From positions 1 to 5,565 of the forward strand of contig CAKZQX010000636.1 of the NCBI GenBank assembly GCA_937141995.1: a stretch of DNA of 5,565 nucleotides, in the 5' to 3' direction. The notes under the pieces were generated by a model that saw only the letters and a program-made list of their open reading frames with translations, did no database searches and was not told the origin of the DNA. This DNA is from an uncultured Chloroflexaceae bacterium. GTDB lineage: Bacteria > Chloroflexota > Chloroflexia > Chloroflexales > Chloroflexaceae. Positions within the stretch are counted from its first letter, which is position 1. Every line of letters starts with the position of its first letter. Both the position numbers and the translations under genes were made by a program. Of the stretch, positions 1 through 5,216 are shown piece by piece.

Positions 1-423
1 CGGCTGCCAGTCGAGCATGTGGCGCCGGGCCAGGGTACGCAGCAGTTCGTCATTCGCCTGAGCCTCCGCATCTTTCAGACCAGCCACCTGCTGATAGTAG
101 ACCGCCAACACCAGGTCATTCCGCCCCAACTGGCGCTCGCGTTCCAGGAAGCGGGCCAGGATATCCCGGCAATTCGGGTCGGTGAAAAAGCTGGGCGTAA
201 TGACCGGAACCAGCACCATCGCCTCGTTCAACGACTGGCTGATGCGCTCCTGGGTAGGTTCGCCAATTGCCACATCGGTCCCTTCCTGGAAGACAGCCAC
301 ATCGTTGCCGCTGACGAAGCGCAGCGTACCGGAGAGCGCATCACGGAAGCGGCGTAGCGCCCCACCTTCAAACTCGTCATCAAACTGGGCATAGCTGATA
401 AATACAAGCGGATTGGTCGGCAT
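1..423 (-). CDS. TIR-domain protein, N-terminal 141 residues (runs off left edge)
   Basis: The frame reads from ATG at 423 to the window edge with no stop. An in-frame TAA five codons upstream and AGGA 7 nt before the ATG fix this start. The N-terminus, PLVFISYAQFDDEF, is a classic TIR beta-A strand and box 1. Then come FQEG.D (residues 45-50), QERI..SLNEAMVLVPVITPSFF (58-80), NCRDILARFLERE (84-96), LVLAVYY (104-110) and LDW (137-139). That covers a whole TIR fold, so the missing C-terminal part should hold a second domain. Bacterial TIR proteins often cleave NAD+ in antiphage defence or act as adaptors. Remembered relatives read CRxEL where this protein has C85-R-D-I-L, so the catalytic Glu seems replaced by Ile88. 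They also have a Trp near residue 57, where this one has Thr. It may therefore be a non-catalytic TIR. The TIR assignment is confident; its biological role is inference. Confidence 0.88.
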   Translation of the reverse strand, partial: MPTNPLVFISYAQFDDEFEGGALRRFRDALSGTLRFVSGNDVAVFQEGTDVAIGEPTQERISQSLNEAMVLVPVITPSFFTDPNCRDILARFLERERQLGRNDLVLAVYYQQVAGLKDAEAQANDELLRTLARRHMLDWQP

Positions 424-459
424 TGGCTTGTCCTGTTACACATCTGACCAGTTGTACCT

Positions 460-515
460 TCCTGCCGGGATGCGGATGGGGAGCGCCTATGCGCGGGAGG
501 ATCTGCCCGGCAGGA
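460..515 (-). promoter_or_regulatory. Structured 5' leader of the TIR gene
   Basis: TCCTGCCGGG at 460-469 pairs perfectly with CCCGGCAGGA at 506-515, a 10-bp GC-rich stem. Its 36-nt interior holds a second hairpin, GCGC-ctat-GCGC at 483-494. The structure lies between the predicted promoter and the TIR start and would be transcribed into that mRNA. It has no T-tract, so it is not an obvious intrinsic terminator. It could affect mRNA stability, bind a regulator or be a DNA operator. It matches no riboswitch class I recognise. Confidence 0.4.
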
Positions 516-530
516 TGTTGCTCTGCGTAC

Positions 531-559
531 AGTATAAGTAGGCAGGCGCAGTCCGGCAA
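531..559 (-). promoter_or_regulatory. Sigma-70-type promoter for the TIR gene
   Basis: On the minus strand, TTGCCG (559-554, 4 of 6 consensus) is followed after exactly 17 nt by TATACT (536-531, 5 of 6). Transcription would start near 524, about 100 nt before the TIR ATG at 423. It gives the TIR gene a promoter separate from the gene at 630-950. Confidence 0.55.
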
Positions 560-629
560 CCCGGCGGGTGTGAGATAATAACAGATTTAACTGTAAATAA
601 ACCTGGCTTGCGGAGTGGAACATCTGCGA

Positions 630-950
630 CTATGTCTGCCGCTCACACACAAAGGTAAACTCGTCGCCATGCTGATAGGTCAGCGTAACCAGCAGGCGTT
701 CGCCCTGCAGTTCAGCGGTCCCGTCACCCTCAATCGGCTCCATCTCATCGCTGCCGGCGAAGCTGAAGCTAAGTTGATCATGCTGATCAGAGCCGCCGTA
801 GATTTCGCCGGTCTGCAGGCCGATATAAAATTGCCCTCTGGTTGCGTTTCCGTTCGGCTCCAGGCGCACATAGGACTGTCCCGCCATGTGTAGATAGGCA
901 TCATTAAAGTCGGGGCTTGCGACAACGATCCAGGTTCCGGCAAGGCTCAT
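630..950 (-). CDS. Small beta-rich protein of unknown function (106 aa)
   Basis: The start chosen is ATG at 950, with GGAGAGGA 7 nt upstream. An in-frame ATG at 1049 would add 33 residues but lacks such a site and would place the predicted promoter inside the gene. The protein begins MSLAGTWIVVASPDF and alternates short hydrophobic strands with polar turns: YVRLEPNGN (about residues 27-35), GQFYIGLQTGEIYGG (39-53), LSFSFAGSDEMEPIEGDGTA (59-78), then LLVTLTYQHGDEFTFVCER. This suggests a small all-beta, lipocalin- or immunoglobulin-like fold. No signal peptide or membrane segment is visible, so it is probably cytoplasmic. I have an impression of similar uncharacterised bacterial proteins with SFEGMDEM-type motifs, but no function is known to me. 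It lies 206 bp upstream of the TIR gene on the same strand, so a functional link is possible but unproven. Confidence 0.8.
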   Translation of the reverse strand: MSLAGTWIVVASPDFNDAYLHMAGQSYVRLEPNGNATRGQFYIGLQTGEIYGGSDQHDQLSFSFAGSDEMEPIEGDGTAELQGERLLVTLTYQHGDEFTFVCERQT

Positions 951-1010
951 GGCTGTATCCTCTCCAGATAGTTTCTTTCTCACACCTATCGGTGGGGGCA
1001 TCCGGCAGTC

Positions 1011-1019
1011 ATTGTAGCA
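1011..1019 (-). promoter_or_regulatory. Possible extended -10 promoter for the 630-950 gene
   Basis: The minus strand reads TGCTACAAT, an extended -10 (TGn) followed by TACAAT, 5 of 6 consensus. It lies about 60 nt upstream of the ATG at 950. No good -35 is visible at the usual distance, which is tolerable for an extended -10 promoter. Confidence 0.4.
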
Positions 1020-1049
1020 CACCGCACTCATTCGCTGCTGAAATCGCAC

Positions 1050-1095
1050 TGCCGCCTTCAGATGGTTGGATTGACATAACTATCTGAAGGCGGCA
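1050..1095 (-). terminator. Strong hairpin downstream of the membrane-protein gene, probable terminator
   Basis: TGCCGCCTTCAGATGGTT (1050-1067) pairs with AACTATCTGAAGGCGGCA (1078-1095) over 18 bp with a single G/T wobble, around a 10-nt loop. It begins 35 nt past the stop codon at 1131 and lies before the next gene's promoter, the position expected of a terminator. There is no T-run after it on either strand, so termination may be factor-assisted, or the hairpin may protect the mRNA 3' end. Confidence 0.6.
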
Positions 1096-1130
1096 CTCTG
1101 CGGGAGTCATGCTGCTGCCCGTTACATATG

Positions 1131-3122
1131 CTAATGCGTCAGCGGTGTCATGGAGATCTTGCCGTCCGCAAAGGTGGCGCTGTACCAGAGCAGAATATTC
1201 GGGATAGTAATTGCCAGCACCAGCGCCCATGCCACGGGACGCCCCCAGCGCCCGCGTTCGGCCAGGTAACCGGGCACCATGGCAATCGCCACCGACGCCA
1301 GCGGCAGTGAGTAGTAGAAGTAACGCACCTGCAGCGCCGTCGCCAGGTCCACCAGGAAGAAGAGCAGGGTCGTCAGCACCCAGGCCAGCGGCACCACCAG
1401 TCGCTCCATGTCGGGCCGCGCGCGGACGATCAGCGCCAGCCCCGGTGCGAGGAGCAGCAACCCGGCGACGCTGTAGGCCAGGCGCAGTCCCTTCCAGAGT
1501 AGCGGTGTGTTTCCCCGCAGTTGAAAGTTGGTCTGTCCCCGCTCCTGCGCAACCTGGGCCAGATGTGTCACGGTTGTCTCAAAAATGTGGATGTAGAGCA
1601 GGCCAAACGCCAGCAGTAGACTCGCGCCGAAGAGCCCAACGCCCCACCAGAAGCCCCGGTGCCGCTGCCCGGCGAGGAACATCAGCCCCAGGATCGCGCC
1701 GATCCAGGTGACGCCCAGGATTGCCACGCCGATATGCGAGAGCAGCGCGATCAGGAGCAGTGTCAGGGCCAGCGCCCAGGTGCGCGGACGCGCCAGGCCA
1801 TTCGGGGCCAGCAGCAGGAGTGCCAGCGGCGCGGTAAACCACTGCCCAAAGATCTGCGCCGAGAAGCCGTAGGTCATCGCCCCGAAGACGGCAACATTGC
1901 CGGCGTAGAGCAGCAGCGCCAGGCGGGCCGTCGTGCGGTTGCCGCTCAGCCGCCAGGCCAGCATCGCCACCATAAACGCGGTTGAGCCATCCAGCAGCGC
2001 CAGCGAGCCCTGCATCAGCGCGCCATAGTCGTCGGTCAGGGTCAGACCGGGCATCATTGCCAGGTAGGGACCGGGCGGGTAGATCGTGTCGCCATCGGCA
2101 AACTCCCCCGACCAGGCAATGATCACCAGGTTGCCCCGGATGGTCATCAAAAGCCGGTTGATATTCCGCCCCAGATCCTGCGCGCCAAAGGTGGGGTAAA
2201 ACACCCCGACAAAGCGCAACATACAGACCAGCAGCAGCATCGCCCAGAGCAGCCGTACCTCGCGGATGCCGCCCATCCAGGCCAGATGGCGCTCGGCAAC
2301 GGGTAGCAGCACCCAGGTCAGCAGTGCCAGCACGCCGCCGATGATCGCCAGTCGCTGCAGATACAGGGAGGCCAGCAGCAGCATCTCACCCAGAATTGCC
2401 GCCAGCGCCACAACCAGCAACCCGGCCAGCAGCGCCTGTATGCGTCGGCCCCAGCCCAGCCGAATAGCGATCAACTGCGCCGCCAGAATTACGCCGAGTT
2501 GGGAGAGGTAGTGCATGGCGGTGGGCCAGGGTGGGCCGGTGGCGGGAACAGTCAGGGCAAAGCTGTCGATCTTTATGCCCAGGTTGCGCGGATCGATGTC
2601 GGTGTTGAAGGTGGGGCTTGCCAGCCCAATCTCCAGATCGCCTGCGGCATCCGGTGGCAGCAGCAGCGTGTAGTGGCGCGCATCGCTCCGGACGGTAAGC
2701 TCTGCCCAGGGTTGCTCATTGAAGGTGAGTTGCACCTCGCCCGGCTCTGGGCGTCCGCCCAGGTCAAGGGTCAGCATGGCATGCGGACCCACATCAACCT
2801 GCGTCAGCCAGAGCATGCTATTGGCCCGGGTCCAGCGATAGGTTTCGCCGGCCTCTTCCTCCTGCTTATGCGCATCTCTAAGAAAGAGAAAATCGCGGTA
2901 GGTACCAATATCGACGGCGTAGGTGCCAGGGTGTAGCCGAAGCGCGGTGATATCGGCAGCGAGTAGCAGGATTCCGGCGACGACGAAGACCAGCAGGCTG
3001 CGCAGCCACTCTTCCTGGCTGAGCGCCGGCGCCCGGCTGCGGGTGCGCGTTGTGCCGCTAGCAGCGGGCTGCGCCGCCGGGCTCCCCCAACGGCGGCGGG
3101 ATTGTGCATCAGTTGTTGCCAT
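1131..3122 (-). CDS. Polytopic membrane protein with an N-terminal periplasmic beta-domain, possibly GT-C-like (663 aa)
   Basis: A charged, Ala/Arg-rich tail (residues 1-40) precedes a membrane segment at about 42-62. A soluble beta-type region follows at 65-200 (LTLDLGGRPEPGEVQLTF, ELTVRSDARHYTLLLPP). About a dozen more membrane segments run from 204 to 648. The loop between the segments near 290-308 and 370-390 carries FGAQDLGRN and FADGDTIYPPGPY. Acidic residues and a YPPGP motif in such a loop recall GT-C-type membrane glycosyltransferases that use polyprenyl-phosphate sugars. The resemblance is general and no catalytic residue can be named. The role could be glycan or lipid modification at the envelope, or unrelated. 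An in-frame ATG at 3227 overlaps the predicted -10 box, so ATG 3122 is preferred although its ribosome binding site is weak. The next Met is residue 103, beyond the first membrane segment. Confidence 0.85.
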   Translation of the reverse strand: MATTDAQSRRRWGSPAAQPAASGTTRTRSRAPALSQEEWLRSLLVFVVAGILLLAADITALRLHPGTYAVDIGTYRDFLFLRDAHKQEEEAGETYRWTRANSMLWLTQVDVGPHAMLTLDLGGRPEPGEVQLTFNEQPWAELTVRSDARHYTLLLPPDAAGDLEIGLASPTFNTDIDPRNLGIKIDSFALTVPATGPPWPTAMHYLSQLGVILAAQLIAIRLGWGRRIQALLAGLLVVALAAILGEMLLLASLYLQRLAIIGGVLALLTWVLLPVAERHLAWMGGIREVRLLWAMLLLVCMLRFVGVFYPTFGAQDLGRNINRLLMTIRGNLVIIAWSGEFADGDTIYPPGPYLAMMPGLTLTDDYGALMQGSLALLDGSTAFMVAMLAWRLSGNRTTARLALLLYAGNVAVFGAMTYGFSAQIFGQWFTAPLALLLLAPNGLARPRTWALALTLLLIALLSHIGVAILGVTWIGAILGLMFLAGQRHRGFWWGVGLFGASLLLAFGLLYIHIFETTVTHLAQVAQERGQTNFQLRGNTPLLWKGLRLAYSVAGLLLLAPGLALIVRARPDMERLVVPLAWVLTTLLFFLVDLATALQVRYFYYSLPLASVAIAMVPGYLAERGRWGRPVAWALVLAITIPNILLWYSATFADGKISMTPLTH

Positions 3123-3225
3123 AATGGTATGCTGTGACCGGGCGCAAACAACGCATGCGTGTGTCTGTGCCCAATCCTTCTTATCCTCTACAAACCGGAT
3201 TCTTCGGGGAATATCAGTGCGGCGC

Positions 3226-3255
3226 ATTATACGGGATGTTGTGCGGAATTGCCAG
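3226..3255 (-). promoter_or_regulatory. Sigma-70-type promoter for the membrane-protein gene
   Basis: The minus strand has CTGGCA (3255-3250, 4 of 6) followed after 18 nt by a perfect TATAAT (3231-3226). Transcription would start near 3219, giving a leader of about 97 nt to the ATG at 3122. It also argues against the upstream ATG at 3227, which lies within the -10 box. Confidence 0.55.
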
Positions 3256-3388
3256 GGTTATCGTGCATTTGTCGTTACTACATTGACTACCGGCAACTCC
3301 TCCTGGCCCCTATACCGGCAAGTAGTTATCGGTTTCATTCCTTGCAGGATGTACACCGTAGCCCCGGTACCTTTCAAGATACATACGT

Positions 3389-3607
3389 TACACGACTTAC
3401 GCGGTCGGTTCTAAACCAGGCGTCTGCCTGGACAAACGGCCCGCTGCGCCTCCGGCAGGGCGGAAGATTTCATTCTTTCTCACAAACATGTTGCACGATG
3501 TGCCGCATTTCGTGAAAAAGAAGAAAACGTAGGATGCTGCCGCAGGCGAAATGTGCCGTTATCGGCGTCAAACGGCCGGTTTGGCAGCGCACCGTGTAAG
3601 TCCTGTA
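3389..3607. repeat. Foldback (MITE-like) repeat, copy A, 219 bp
   Basis: The ends are imperfect terminal inverted repeats: TACACGACTTACGCGGT (3389-3405) against ACCGTGTAAGTCCTGTA (3591-3607), 15 of 17 paired. Nested inside are CGCCTCCGGCAG (3447-3458) with CTGCCGCAGGCG (3537-3548), 11 of 12 paired, and TTCATTCTTTCTCAC (3469-3483) with GTGAAAAAGAAGAAA (3512-3526), 12 of 15 paired. A local hairpin CCAGGC-gtct-GCCTGG sits at 3416-3431. The whole can fold into one long imperfect hairpin. It contains no gene. Copies B and C share the right half and end motif, which marks it as a dispersed, probably non-autonomous element. A clear target-site duplication is not visible. Confidence 0.7.
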
Positions 3608-3766
3608 CATTAAACCCAAGAAACGGATAGTTTCAAGTGCCGGCATATCCTATGATGGCTTCATCCTCCTGGAGGGAGAATGTCCCATTGCCGTATCCAT
3701 GCATTGTCCGTAGCTACCGGCCTGCACGACCCGTAAACTAAATCCAGACGTTTCATATCTGTCCGG

Positions 3767-3794
3767 TTGCCGGTTGATAGCTCAGAGTTATGAA
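3767..3794 (+). promoter_or_regulatory. Possible promoter of the four-gene small-protein unit
   Basis: TTGCCG (3767-3772, 4 of 6) and TATGAA (3789-3794, 4 of 6) are separated by 16 nt, and the first gene starts 28 nt further on. A perfect tandem repeat CCGGTTG-CCGGTTG (3763-3776) overlaps the -35 and could be an activator or repressor site. The match is only moderate. Confidence 0.35.
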
Positions 3795-3821
3795 AAGACC
3801 CAGAATTGGAGGAACAGAGTC

Positions 3822-4070
3822 ATGCTAACCATTCTTGTTCTGCTCGGCTTGCTGGTGTTGTTGAATATTGCGGCCTGGTTTGGCGCGGTTGACAGCAGTG
3901 ACGGGATCAATAGTCCGGAGTGGGAGCGTCGTCGCGCCTGGTTGTCAGCGGCGCAGTCGGAATCACGCGAAACCGTCCGCCGGGTAACATCGGATAGCGT
4001 GAATCAATCGACTGTACATACGCTGCCGATACTCGATCAGATACGTTCATATCGCTGTGAGGAGGGCTAG
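3822..4070 (+). CDS. Small single-pass membrane protein (82 aa), first gene of the unit
   Basis: ATG 3822 is chosen because GGAGGA lies 8 nt upstream. An in-frame ATG at 3774 falls within the predicted promoter. Residues 3-20 (TILVLLGLLVLLNIAAWF) form one membrane helix. An acidic then basic segment follows, VDSSDGINSPEWERRRAW (23-40), and then a polar tail to residue 82 with no recognisable domain. I have a tentative memory of a DSxDGxxSPEWxRR motif in short Chloroflexota proteins of unknown function. Four nucleotides separate it from the next gene, whose ribosome binding site lies in its last codons, so translation of the two is probably coupled. A membrane anchor or small regulatory subunit is plausible but inferred. 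Confidence 0.82.
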   Translation: MLTILVLLGLLVLLNIAAWFGAVDSSDGINSPEWERRRAWLSAAQSESRETVRRVTSDSVNQSTVHTLPILDQIRSYRCEEG

Positions 4071-4074
4071 ATCA

Positions 4075-4467
4075 ATGCTGACCAGGCATGCGGATGTGTT
4101 GTCCGATCGGTTTGTGACCCTGCTGTATGTGGGTTATAGCGCCCAGGGCGATCAGTTGCAGACCAGTGCAACCAGCCGTGGATGGAACTTCCTGCGGCCC
4201 ACCGCGTTGCTGGAAGCTCTGGCGCTGTATGTGTTCTGCTTTCCCGATCTGGTGGTGCTCGATGCAACGGTGGAACGTGACCTGGCCGAGGCAGTCTTCT
4301 TTCACCTGCGTTCGGTCGATGCCCCGGCACTGCTGGTGCTGACCGAGGCGACCACCCCGGGACCGTGGGATGGCCTGCCGTCGCCGACGGTGACGGTCAT
4401 TCCGCCGGTTGCGCATCCGGATGCGTTGCTTGATCTGGTTGCCAATCGGGTTGAACCGGTGGCTTGA
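4075..4467 (+). CDS. Degenerate response-regulator receiver-like protein (130 aa)
   Basis: The start at ATG 4075 has GAGGAGGG 8 nt upstream, inside the end of the previous gene. The length and strand pattern fit a lone receiver domain: FVTLLYVGY (residues 13-21), a helix near 25-35, PDLVVLDATVERD (57-69), APALLVLTEA (83-92), VTVIPPVAHPDALLDLVANRV (106-126). Asp63 is placed like the phospho-acceptor and Thr90 like the conserved Thr/Ser. The acidic pair expected after strand 1 is replaced by Gly20-Tyr21, and the invariant Lys of the KP motif by Pro110. Magnesium-dependent phosphorylation is therefore unlikely, and this is probably a pseudo-receiver used for protein binding. There is no DNA-binding domain. 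Neighbours encoding small membrane proteins suggest it docks on one of them, which is inference. The receiver assignment itself comes from pattern and is moderately sure. Confidence 0.82.
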   Translation: MLTRHADVLSDRFVTLLYVGYSAQGDQLQTSATSRGWNFLRPTALLEALALYVFCFPDLVVLDATVERDLAEAVFFHLRSVDAPALLVLTEATTPGPWDGLPSPTVTVIPPVAHPDALLDLVANRVEPVA

Positions 4468-4494
4468 ACAGAATATACGCGCTGGAGGAGGGTG

Positions 4495-4740
4495 ATGTAT
4501 AACCAAAATGATATCTGGTCTGAGCATAGAATCGCGCTGGAACGGTATCACAACATTGTTGCGGAGCGCGAAGAGGAGCGGATCATTCGCCTGATACGTC
4601 AGCAACAGCCCCGCCGTGCGTGGTACGGCCGTCTGCCGGCCCGACTTGGACACTGGCTGGTGCGCTGGGGGCAGGCACTCCAGGCACGCTATAGCTATGA
4701 ACCATCAGGATGCGCCGGCACGCTGGAACACTCCCGCTGA
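4495..4740 (+). CDS. Small basic helical protein (81 aa), function unknown
   Basis: ATG 4495 has GGAGG (4484-4488) 6 nt upstream; the GTG at 4492 is too close to it. Residues 8-40 are highly charged and probably one long helix or coiled coil (WSEHRIALERYHNIVAERE, then EERIIRLIRQQ). A basic, Trp-rich amphipathic stretch follows (RRAWYGRLPARLGHWLVRW, 40-58) that could lie on a membrane or nucleic acid surface. The last 15 residues look unstructured. It is 27 nt after the receiver-like gene and 23 nt before the next gene, so it belongs to the same unit. I recall similar short RQxxPxxR...RLGxWLV proteins in Chloroflexota, all uncharacterised, but cannot confirm this. Confidence 0.78.
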   Translation: MYNQNDIWSEHRIALERYHNIVAEREEERIIRLIRQQQPRRAWYGRLPARLGHWLVRWGQALQARYSYEPSGCAGTLEHSR

Positions 4741-4763
4741 AATGGAAAAATGGAGGTTGCACG

Positions 4764-4859
4764 ATGATTATCTGGCTGGTTCTGCTCGGCTTGTTAGGAT
4801 TGATCGGAGCGGTTGCCTGGTATCTGGATACCGAATGGCCCAGGTATCGAACCGCATGA
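4764..4859 (+). CDS. 31-residue single-pass membrane peptide
   Basis: The ATG at 4764 is preceded by TGGAGG with a 7-nt spacer, a strong ribosome binding site. The product begins MIIWLVLLGLLGLIGAVAWY and ends LDTEWPRYRTA: one membrane helix (residues 2-20) and a short charged tail. It resembles the start of the 3822-4070 product in both protein (VLLGLL..AW..D..EW) and DNA (TTCTGCTCGGCTTG is identical in both), so the two may be paralogues. It is 23 nt after the third gene and is probably the last of the unit. No function can be assigned. Candidates include a membrane-protein partner or a toxin-like peptide. Confidence 0.65.
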   Translation: MIIWLVLLGLLGLIGAVAWYLDTEWPRYRTA

Positions 4860-4903
4860 CATTATATGCTTGTTTTTATCGAAACAGCGCGTGAGAACTG
4901 GTC

Positions 4904-5042
4904 CTTTGCCGGTGGTGTAGAAACGTATGTGGTACTGGACATCCTTTTTGGAAAAAAAGGTCGAAAAAGTGCCATGTTGCCGCTGGCGAATCGGGCATCC
5001 CTCGGAGCAACCATTCGGTTTCGTAACCGCGTAAGCCCTGTT
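4904..5042. repeat. Foldback repeat, copy C (decayed; left limit uncertain)
   Basis: The right half matches copy B. CCATG-t-TGCCGC-t-GGCGAA at 4972-4990 agrees at 17 of 19 positions with 5117-5135. A diverged stretch leads to the end motif ACCGCGTAAGCCCTG (5026-5040), which matches the right end of copy A at 13 of 15. The inner stem survives as CCTTTTT-ggaa-AAAAAGG (4943-4960). The left arm is represented only by a degraded TTTGCCGGTGG near 4905, and no left terminal repeat is found. Confidence 0.5.
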
Positions 5043-5046
5043 CTTT

Positions 5047-5192
5047 AACACGCGTTACGCAGTCATAAAACCGGAAGGGAAATTCGCCTCCGGCAGGGTG
5101 AAAAAGAATGAAAGCACCATGCTGCCGCAGGCGAAGCCGGCCTTTATCGGGCGCAAATGCCCAGGTTGATCGCCCACCGCGTAACTCGTGTA
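5047..5192. repeat. Foldback (MITE-like) repeat, copy B, 146 bp
   Basis: The terminal repeats AACACGCGTTACGCAGT (5047-5063) and ACCGCGTAACTCGTGTA (5176-5192) are inverted, with about three mismatches. The inner stem TTCGCCTCCGGCAG (5083-5096) pairs with CTGCCGCAGGCGAA (5122-5135), 13 of 14. It shares with copy A the run CCTCCGGCAGGG, the GTGAAAAAGAA segment, the CTGCCGCAGGCGAA arm and a right end aligning from TTATCGG to the terminus. It lacks copy A's left inner arm, so it is a shortened form. It has the same orientation as copy A and starts 4 nt after copy C. Confidence 0.65.
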
Positions 5193-5216
5193 AATTAGGG
5201 CATAACTGTCGCTGGT

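Larger units (their letters stand above)
3123..3821. other. 699-bp divergent intergenic region
   Basis: No convincing gene is present. Plus-strand open frames at 2923-3515 lack ribosome binding sites and have no protein-like composition. The region holds the leftward promoter of the membrane gene (3226-3255), foldback repeat A (3389-3607) and the probable promoter of the rightward small-gene unit (3767-3794). TACCGGCAA occurs twice, 25 nt apart (3288-3296 and 3313-3321). Between 3608 and 3766 I see only weak short inverted repeats, such as GATG-gctt-CATC near 3655. Confidence 0.7.

Noticed and set aside
228..623. 131-codon minus-strand frame overlapping the TIR gene
   Set aside because: It runs through the promoter and leader and lies in another frame of the TIR coding sequence, which has far better protein features.
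1211..1711. 166-codon plus-strand frame antisense to the membrane-protein gene
   Set aside because: Its Pro/Ala/Arg-rich composition is what the opposite strand of a GC-rich gene gives; there is no ribosome binding site, and the minus-strand frame encodes clear membrane helices.
3109..3156. 15-codon minus-strand leader ORF overlapping the start of the membrane gene
   Set aside because: The nearest Shine-Dalgarno-like bases are about 18 nt away, too far, and the peptide shows no attenuation-type residue run.
3123..3227. Longer N-terminus for the membrane protein from ATG 3227
   Set aside because: That ATG overlaps a perfect TATAAT and has no ribosome binding site, so it would precede the transcript.
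2923..3515. Plus-strand frames across the 5' end and upstream region of the membrane gene
   Set aside because: They are Ser/Arg-rich with no ribosome binding site and overlap the minus-strand gene start, its promoter and repeat A.
4072..4653. 193-codon minus-strand frame opposite the receiver-like gene
   Set aside because: It spans two well-initiated plus-strand genes and the gap between them, has no ribosome binding site and shows no domain-like pattern.
4866..5048. 60-codon plus-strand frame
   Set aside because: It has no ribosome binding site, and most of it is repeat C sequence.
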